A stretch of DNA of 5,360 nt, taken from assembly GCA_002407725.1 (NCBI GenBank), contig DHOD01000150.1:5028-10387 (forward strand), given 5' to 3'. Both the position numbers and the translations under genes were made by a program. This DNA comes from Christensenella sp. UBA5399 (lineage in GTDB: Bacteria; Bacillota; Clostridia; Christensenellales; Christensenellaceae). The notes under the pieces were generated by a model. It was not told where the DNA came from. It saw only the letters and a list, made by a program, of their open reading frames with translations, and ran no database searches. Of this stretch, positions 1 through 5,360 are shown piece after piece. The number at the start of each line of letters is the position of its first letter. Within the stretch, counting starts at the first letter, position 1.

Positions 1-480
1 AACCCTGCCAAAATATTTATGGGAGATACGGGCGCGATGCTGATCGGCTATACGTTCTCGGTGATTTCCATACAGGGATTCTTTAAATTGAATGCGCTTT
101 TTACATTCTTTATCCCGTTCCTGGTGTTTGCGTTGCCTATACTGGATACGCTTTTTGCAATCATCAGGCGGTTGGTGAAGAAGCAACATATTTTTAAGGC
201 GGACAAAAAGCACCTGCACCACAGGCTGATCGGCTGGGGGTTCAACCAGAAACAGTCTGTTCTGCTGCTCTATGTGATCTCGGCGATGCTGGGTGTCGCC
301 GCGATTATCCTTGCCAAGGCCAGGGAATCGAGCGCAACCAGCTACCTGTATGTGTGGGGCATTGTGGTCCTGATCGGCGCTTTGGCAGTGGGGCTGATCA
401 CCATTAATATTAAAGCGGCAAAAACGAAAAAGCTGGAGGAAGACGCCGGAAGCGATAATGGAAATAATAAGGAACCATAA
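1..480 (+). CDS. Undecaprenyl-phosphate N-acetylglucosaminyl 1-phosphate transferase (TagO/WecA family), 5'-truncated
   Basis: The reading frame is open from the first base, so the gene starts upstream and only the last 159 residues are seen. Family members are membrane enzymes that transfer a sugar 1-phosphate, usually GlcNAc-1-P from UDP-GlcNAc, to undecaprenyl phosphate. This is the first lipid-linked step of teichoic acid or other surface glycan synthesis. The visible part opens with NPAKIFMGDTGA, the conserved cytoplasmic motif of the family. A hydrophobic stretch ending in PILDTLFAIIRR follows, then the HLHHRL motif (bases 211-222 encode HLHH), which is characteristic of TagO/WecA rather than MraY. 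About four membrane segments are visible, followed by a charged hydrophilic tail (KTKKLEEDAGSDNGNNKEP). The usual MGDTGS has Ala instead of Ser here. The N-terminal aspartate motif lies outside the window. Family assignment is firm. Whether it serves teichoic acid, capsule or another glycan cannot be told, so no symbol is given. Confidence 0.9.
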   Translation, partial: NPAKIFMGDTGAMLIGYTFSVISIQGFFKLNALFTFFIPFLVFALPILDTLFAIIRRLVKKQHIFKADKKHLHHRLIGWGFNQKQSVLLLYVISAMLGVAAIILAKARESSATSYLYVWGIVVLIGALAVGLITINIKAAKTKKLEEDAGSDNGNNKEP

Positions 481-503
481 CCGTGTTTGCGCGCGGTTTT
501 TTT
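479..503 (+). terminator. Intrinsic terminator of the glycosyltransferase gene
   Basis: AACCGTG (479-485) pairs with CGCGGTT (492-498), giving a 7-bp stem with one G-U pair and a 6-base loop. It runs directly into seven T residues (497-503). The left arm begins inside the TAA stop codon of the upstream gene. This is a classic short rho-independent terminator, although the stem is modest and some read-through is plausible. That matters because no clear promoter is seen in the 46 bases between the T-tract and the next start codon. Confidence 0.75.
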
Positions 504-539
504 ATTTGATGGCAGATCTTTCTTGGCAAAGGATGTTTT

Positions 540-544
540 GGGAG
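540..544 (+). promoter_or_regulatory. Shine-Dalgarno site fixing the start of the adenosyltransferase gene
   Basis: GGGAG lies 5 bases before ATG 550. The reading frame is open further upstream to a TTG at 487, but that codon sits in the loop of the upstream terminator and lacks a well-spaced ribosome site. ATG 550 is therefore the better start. Confidence 0.7.
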
Positions 545-549
545 AGCGT

Positions 550-1056
550 ATGAAGGGGAATGAGACAAAGACGGTGCTGGCGGGGGAGCAATATGTAGAA
601 AAAAACCACCCGGCAATCGAGCTGCGCGGATGCATTGACAGTATGCACGCAAGAGCGGTGTATACATGCACGTTTGCACGGCAATACGGGTATCCGGAAA
701 TTGTTGCGGGGCTGGAAGATATTGTTCGCGTAACGCGTGAAATTATGCGTAGTGACGCCACAGGGCAGCCGCCGGATGTGCAGGATATTTTGGGGCTGGA
801 TTTGGATGAAATCAGGGAAGTATCCAATAATCCGCAAAGTGAGCTGGGCATATCGCACTATATGCCTGATGCGCATGCGGATGAGATGACGGCGTTGCTC
901 AATATGCTGCGGACGGATGTGCGCAGGACAGAGCGCGCGGCTGTTGCAGCCGGCACTGGGGATGGTGCGATGGAAGGCATACAACTTGTGCTGAACAGGC
1001 TTTCGGGGGCAGTGTATATCCTGATGCTGGAAAACAGGGCTGAAAAAGAATTTTAA
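550..1056 (+). CDS. EutT-like ATP:cob(I)alamin adenosyltransferase (short form)
   Basis: The 168-residue soluble protein resembles the cobalamin adenosyltransferase domain of EutT/PduO-type enzymes, which attach the 5'-deoxyadenosyl group of ATP to cob(I)alamin to make coenzyme B12. Visible family signatures are HPAIELRGCIDSM (20-32), matching the HPxIxxRGKLDSL region of EutT-like proteins; DEIREVSNNP (86-95) followed by GISHYMP (100-106); LLNMLRTDVRRTERAAVAA (116-134); and the C-terminal LNRLSGAVYILM (148-159), which corresponds to the NRLS helix. The helical character fits the adenosyltransferase bundle. It is shorter than enterobacterial EutT (about 250 residues) and lacks that enzyme's Cys-Cys metal motif. 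Metal-independent EutT proteins are known from Listeria and other Firmicutes. No ethanolamine, propanediol or cobalamin synthesis gene is visible nearby, so its client enzyme is unknown. The gene ends 30 bases before guaB and may be co-transcribed with it. Assignment is by motif memory only; the catalytic role is probable, not shown. Confidence 0.65.
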   Translation: MKGNETKTVLAGEQYVEKNHPAIELRGCIDSMHARAVYTCTFARQYGYPEIVAGLEDIVRVTREIMRSDATGQPPDVQDILGLDLDEIREVSNNPQSELGISHYMPDAHADEMTALLNMLRTDVRRTERAAVAAGTGDGAMEGIQLVLNRLSGAVYILMLENRAEKEF

Positions 1057-2536
<1,480 letters not shown>

Positions 2537-2538
<2 letters not shown>

Positions 2539-2543
2539 GGAGG
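2537..2543 (+). promoter_or_regulatory. guaA Shine-Dalgarno site overlapping the guaB stop codon
   Basis: GAGGAGG starts within the guaB TGA (2536-2538) and ends 5 bases before ATG 2549. The strong site and its overlap with the stop codon suggest translational coupling of guaA to guaB. Confidence 0.85.
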
Positions 2544-2548
2544 CATAG

Positions 2549-4081
2549 ATGAGAGAGACCGTTATTGTATTAGATTTTGGGGGACAATATAACCAATTGA
2601 TTGCGCGCAGGGTGCGCGATGCGCATGTGTATGCGGAACTGCTGCCCTATAACACGGATATTGAAAAGATTCGCGAAAAGAACCCCATAGGGATTATATT
2701 TACCGGGGGCCCCAAAAGTGTTTATGCGGATGATGCGCCCAAATGCGACAAAGGCATACTGGAGCTGGGCGTCCCCATACTGGGGATCTGTTACGGCAGC
2801 CAGTTGATCAGCATGATGATGGGGGGACATGTGGAAAAAGCGCCTTCGGGGCAATATGGGAAAACAGATATACGGTATGACAAATCCAGCGTGCTTTTTG
2901 AGGATATGAAGCAGGATTCGCAGTGCTGGATGAGCCATATGGATTACATTGATAAAGCACCGGAGGGCTTTGCAGTTACAGCGACAACGGAGACCTGTCC
3001 TGTGGCGGCCTTTGAGAATGGCGAGAAAAAGATTTATGGCGTACAGTTTCACCCGGAAGTCAACCATACCGTCAACGGGCAAAGCATACTGGAACACTTC
3101 TTGTTTGACATTTGCGGTGCAAAGGGCGATTGGGATATGGCAAGCTACGCAAGAATGTCCATTGAAAATATCCGTCAAAAAGTGGGGGATAAAAAGGTGC
3201 TGCTGGCTTTGTCCGGCGGTGTGGACAGTTCCGTTTGCGCGGTGCTGTTGCACAAGGCGATTGGCAGCAACCTGACCTGTGTGTTTGTCGATACCGGCCT
3301 GATGAGAAAATTGGAACCGGAAGAAGTTGAAAAGGTGTTTAAAGACCAGTTTAAAATAAACCTGGTGCATGTGAACGCGGAAAAGCGCTTTTTGGATAAA
3401 CTGGCAGGCGTCGAAGACCCGGAGCGGAAGAGAAAAATCATCGGTGAAGAATTTATCCGCGTCTTTGAGGATGAGGCCAAGAAGATCGGCAAGGTGCATT
3501 TTCTGGCGCAGGGGACAATTTATCCCGATGTTGTGGAGAGCGGTGTCGGTGACGCCGCGCTGATCAAAAGCCACCACAATGTCGGCGGGTTGCCCGATCA
3601 TGTAGATTTTGACGAGATCATTGAACCATTGCGCGAACTTTTTAAAGATGAAGTGCGTGCGCTGGGTGAGGAGATCGGCCTGCCGCATCACATGGTTTGG
3701 CGTCAGCCGTTTCCGGGACCGGGGCTCGCGATACGGGTCATTGGCGAGGTGACAAAGCCCAAGTTGGATCTGCTCCGCGATGTGGATTATATATTCCGTG
3801 ACGAGATTGCAAAAGCGGGATTGGATGAAGAAATTTGGCAATACTTTGCTGTGCTTACCAATATGCGGAGCGTGGGTGTGATGGGGGATGAGCGGTCGTA
3901 TGATTATACTGTCGCCCTGCGCGGCGTAACCAGCGTGGACGCGATGACCGCCGATTGGGCGCGCATCCCATACGATGTGCTGGAGATTGTGTCTGGCCGC
4001 ATCATCAACGAAGTGGGGCATATTAACAGAATTGTGTATGATATCACGTCCAAGCCGCCCGCGACGATTGAGTGGGAATAA
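2549..4081 (+). CDS. guaA: GMP synthase (glutamine-hydrolysing)
   Basis: This enzyme converts XMP, ATP and glutamine to GMP, the step after guaB. At 510 residues it has the normal single-chain two-activity length. The N-terminal class I glutamine amidotransferase domain (about 1-190) begins [21 protein letters not shown]. It has oxyanion-strand motif FTGGPKSVY, nucleophile Cys81 in GICYGSQ, and His168 and Glu170 in [11 protein letters not shown], completing the catalytic triad. The ATP-pyrophosphatase domain follows (about 193-388), with P-loop SGGVDSS starting at Ser222, then [12 protein letters not shown] and [10 protein letters not shown]. The C-terminal dimerisation and XMP-binding domain has [40 protein letters not shown] and the invariant tail [18 protein letters not shown]. 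Nothing is truncated or substituted at the sites checked. It is coupled to guaB through an overlapping ribosome site. No clear intrinsic terminator follows the stop; the inverted repeat at 4092-4115 lacks a T-tract. Confidence 0.98.
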   Translation: MRETVIVLDFGGQYNQLIARRVRDAHVYAELLPYNTDIEKIREKNPIGIIFTGGPKSVYADDAPKCDKGILELGVPILGICYGSQLISMMMGGHVEKAPSGQYGKTDIRYDKSSVLFEDMKQDSQCWMSHMDYIDKAPEGFAVTATTETCPVAAFENGEKKIYGVQFHPEVNHTVNGQSILEHFLFDICGAKGDWDMASYARMSIENIRQKVGDKKVLLALSGGVDSSVCAVLLHKAIGSNLTCVFVDTGLMRKLEPEEVEKVFKDQFKINLVHVNAEKRFLDKLAGVEDPERKRKIIGEEFIRVFEDEAKKIGKVHFLAQGTIYPDVVESGVGDAALIKSHHNVGGLPDHVDFDEIIEPLRELFKDEVRALGEEIGLPHHMVWRQPFPGPGLAIRVIGEVTKPKLDLLRDVDYIFRDEIAKAGLDEEIWQYFAVLTNMRSVGVMGDERSYDYTVALRGVTSVDAMTADWARIPYDVLEIVSGRIINEVGHINRIVYDITSKPPATIEWE

Positions 4082-4091
4082 ATGCATGCGT

Positions 4092-4115
4092 GCAATCTGG
4101 ATGCAGAATGATTGC
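4092..4115. repeat. Inverted repeat downstream of guaA
   Basis: GCAATC (4092-4097) and GATTGC (4110-4115) are perfect 6-base inverted arms around a 12-base spacer. No run of T follows, so it is not a standard terminator. The right arm overlaps the proposed -35 element at 4112-4117, so it could be an operator for the downstream gene, a weak 3' hairpin of the guaBA mRNA, or chance. Confidence 0.35.
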
Positions 4116-4140
4116 GAACAAGGGAAATATAGGTTAATAT
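4112..4140 (+). promoter_or_regulatory. Candidate sigma-A-type promoter for the diguanylate cyclase gene
   Basis: TTGCGA (4112-4117) and TAATAT (4135-4140) are separated by exactly 17 bases, and each matches 4 of 6 consensus positions. An alternative -10, TATAAA at 4138-4143, matches better but would have a 20-base spacer. Transcription would start near 4147, giving a leader of roughly 138 bases before ATG 4285. The spacing is convincing but the hexamers are only moderate. Confidence 0.35.
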
Positions 4141-4146
4141 AAACTA

Positions 4147-4284
4147 AAGGGGTAACAGGAATGGCGTAAACTCATAGTGTAACGGCTATGATAAGCACCG
4201 GAAACTGAGTGGGGATAGATTTGTGCAGGCAGTGCTGGATGCAAATCACTAAGTTTTCAAAGGAAGGTGCCTACATACAAAAGG
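4147..4284 (+). promoter_or_regulatory. Candidate structured mRNA leader of the diguanylate cyclase gene (unassigned class)
   Basis: This stretch lacks a convincing gene but has unusual folding potential. A first hairpin is UCAUAG (4172-4177) with CUAUGA (4186-4191). A long irregular hairpin spans 4195-4270: GCACC with GGUGC (4266-4270), GGAAAC (4200-4205) with GUUUUC (4253-4258, one G-U), AGUG (4208-4211) with CACU (4247-4250), and AUUUGUG (4219-4225) with UGCAAAU (4240-4246), capped by CAG/CUG (4226-4228 with 4235-4237). Purine-rich bulges remain at 4212-4218 and 4259-4265, the latter AAAGGAA being Shine-Dalgarno-like. Competing pairings exist: ACUCA (4170-4174) with UGAGU (4206-4210), and AGCAC (4194-4198) with GUGCU (4232-4236). 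Such a switchable layout is typical of regulatory leaders. I do not recognise a known riboswitch class, including c-di-GMP-I and -II. The folds were found by eye, without energy calculation. Confidence 0.4.
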
Positions 4285-5360
4285 ATGAACCGGATTAAAC
4301 AATGGGTTTTACTTTTCAAAAAAAGATTTAAAACGAATCATGATTTCTCCTTGGAAGAGAAGACATTTTTACTGGTTACTATATCAGGCATACTGATGTC
4401 GGCAGTCGGCTTGTTCGGGAATGTATCTCTTGGGCTCAGTATTGTGACTTTGATTATACCGTCGCTGAATATCGTAATCGACGGTATATGTCTTGCATAT
4501 TTTTTCAGGACCCGCAAATGGGAGATTCCTTCACTGATAGTCATACTGTATGCAATCTTTGTCTTATTTCCTTCGCTTTGGTTTTCTACAGGTGGGGCAA
4601 CCGGTTCTACCATGCCTTTTGTTGTACTGATAGGCATATTTGTTGTCATTGCGTTTAAAGGTCGTTTTCGCGCCGGCATTTTGGTGATCGTCATTGTGAT
4701 GTTCATGACATTCACACTGCTTGAAATGCAATTTCCCGATATTGTAACGCCTTATCCAAGCCGCGATGCGCAATACATGGACTTGGCGCTTGGGATGCTT
4801 TTGAGTTACTGTGTGAGCGTGTATCTGGCATATCAGGTGCTGAATGACTACAAGAAATCCAAGCACAAAGCAGAACAACTTGTGGAGCAGCTGGAATTCA
4901 GTTCGATCACGGATGCCTTGACAGGCATTTATAACCGCAGATACCTGACCTCTTGTATCAATGCCGAGATGCGCAAGTCGTTTGACGATGGCAGCGATCT
5001 TGTTCTGTGTATTTTTGATATTGATTTTTTCAAAAAAATCAATGATGATTATGGGCATAATTATGGCGATGAAGTCTTAATCGAAGTGTCGAAATGTGTG
5101 AAAGATACATTAGACAGCGATGAGATTTTTGGCCGGTACGGTGGGGAAGAGTTTTTGATTCTGTTTCGGAATTGCAAACAGGATAAAGCAATTGAAAAAA
5201 TGCATACCATCTACAGCAATTTGGCAAAAATGCGCTGGGGCAATCCTATCAGCCTTACGATCAGCAGCGGGCTGAGTGTTTACCATAAAGGCATATCGTT
5301 CTCAAACTTTCTGGAACATGCGGATACAAACTGGGCTGCCTGGCGTGCCCCCCAATCCTT
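4285..5360 (+). CDS. Membrane-anchored diguanylate cyclase (GGDEF), 3'-truncated by window end
   Basis: The frame runs from ATG 4285 to the window end without a stop (358 codons plus two bases). The N-terminus is short, basic and cytosolic (MNRIKQWVLLFKKRFKTNHDFSLEE). About six hydrophobic segments follow (roughly 28-45, 51-74, 82-99, 109-125, 129-147 and 165-185), then a linker (186-205) suited to signal transmission. The GGDEF domain follows: SITDALTGIYNRRYL (207-221), the metal- and GTP-binding region FDIDFFKKINDDYGHNYGDE (244-263), and RYGGEEF with GGEEF at 286-290. Such domains condense two GTP into c-di-GMP. The active site is intact, so activity is expected. The inhibitory I-site RxxD is absent; DSDE (277-280) occupies about that place. 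The last residues (HADTNWAAWRAPQS) depart from the expected ADxxLYxAKxxGRN ending. The sensed signal is unknown. Start choice is uncertain: AAAAGG abuts ATG 4285 and AGGAAGG lies 17 bases away, neither well spaced. An in-frame GTG at 4267 is the alternative. Confidence 0.88.
   Translation, partial: MNRIKQWVLLFKKRFKTNHDFSLEEKTFLLVTISGILMSAVGLFGNVSLGLSIVTLIIPSLNIVIDGICLAYFFRTRKWEIPSLIVILYAIFVLFPSLWFSTGGATGSTMPFVVLIGIFVVIAFKGRFRAGILVIVIVMFMTFTLLEMQFPDIVTPYPSRDAQYMDLALGMLLSYCVSVYLAYQVLNDYKKSKHKAEQLVEQLEFSSITDALTGIYNRRYLTSCINAEMRKSFDDGSDLVLCIFDIDFFKKINDDYGHNYGDEVLIEVSKCVKDTLDSDEIFGRYGGEEFLILFRNCKQDKAIEKMHTIYSNLAKMRWGNPISLTISSGLSVYHKGISFSNFLEHADTNWAAWRAPQS

Noticed and set aside
487..549. N-terminal extension of the adenosyltransferase from TTG 487 (21 extra residues)
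   Set aside because: The TTG sits in the loop of the upstream terminator, lacks a properly spaced ribosome site, and the extension resembles no family sequence; ATG 550 has GGGAG 5 bases upstream.
4097..4243. Nine-base direct repeat CTGGATGCA at 4097-4105 and 4235-4243
   Set aside because: A match this short within about 200 bases can occur by chance, and the flanks do not extend it into a convincing repeat or attachment site.
4195..4270. c-di-GMP-II riboswitch, because the segment starts GCACCGGAAAC and ends GGTGC much like that class's P1 helix
   Set aside because: The internal conserved segments and the pseudoknot strands of that class are not present, so the similarity appears limited to a short GC-rich helix.
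4147..4284. c-di-GMP-I (GEMM) riboswitch upstream of the GGDEF gene
   Set aside because: It would fit the gene, but I cannot find the GGCAAACC / GNRA tetraloop / GCAAAGC-type core, and the helix order differs.
4564..5058. Minus-strand open frame inside the cyclase gene
   Set aside because: The + strand frame carries clear membrane segments and GGDEF motifs; the opposite frame has a low-complexity His/Lys/Asn-rich translation with no family features.

Overview
The window looks like chromosomal DNA of a Bacillota (Firmicutes) bacterium, most likely of the class Clostridia. This is inferred from purine-rich GGAG/GGAGG ribosome binding sites, a TagO/WecA-type sugar-phosphate transferase, a short EutT-like cobalamin adenosyltransferase and a multi-pass membrane GGDEF protein of a style common in clostridia. 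No rRNA or other phylogenetic marker is present, so genus-level placement is not possible. All genes read on the + strand, and both outer genes are cut by the window edges.

Layout. Positions 1-480 hold the C-terminal part of a polyprenyl-phosphate N-acetylhexosamine-1-phosphate transferase (cell-wall or surface glycan synthesis), closed by an intrinsic terminator that overlaps its stop codon. Positions 550-1056 encode a 168-residue EutT-like ATP:cob(I)alamin adenosyltransferase with no eut genes nearby. Positions 1087-2538 are guaB (IMP dehydrogenase) and 2549-4081 are guaA (GMP synthase). Together they make the two steps from IMP to GMP and are almost certainly one operon: the guaA Shine-Dalgarno sequence overlaps the guaB stop. 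Positions 4082-4284 are a 203-base gap without a clear gene. It contains an inverted repeat, a plausible promoter and a leader that can fold extensively. Positions 4285-5360 encode the start of a membrane-anchored diguanylate cyclase (six predicted membrane segments plus GGDEF), cut by the window end.

How the genes relate. guaB and guaA supply GMP and hence GTP, the substrate of the downstream diguanylate cyclase. That metabolic link is real, but co-regulation is only inference. The most notable unexplained element is the leader before the cyclase gene. It can form a long irregular hairpin, mutually exclusive alternative helices and an awkward ribosome-binding geometry, and it matches no riboswitch class I can recall. 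The remaining genes are ordinary housekeeping functions with intact catalytic motifs.
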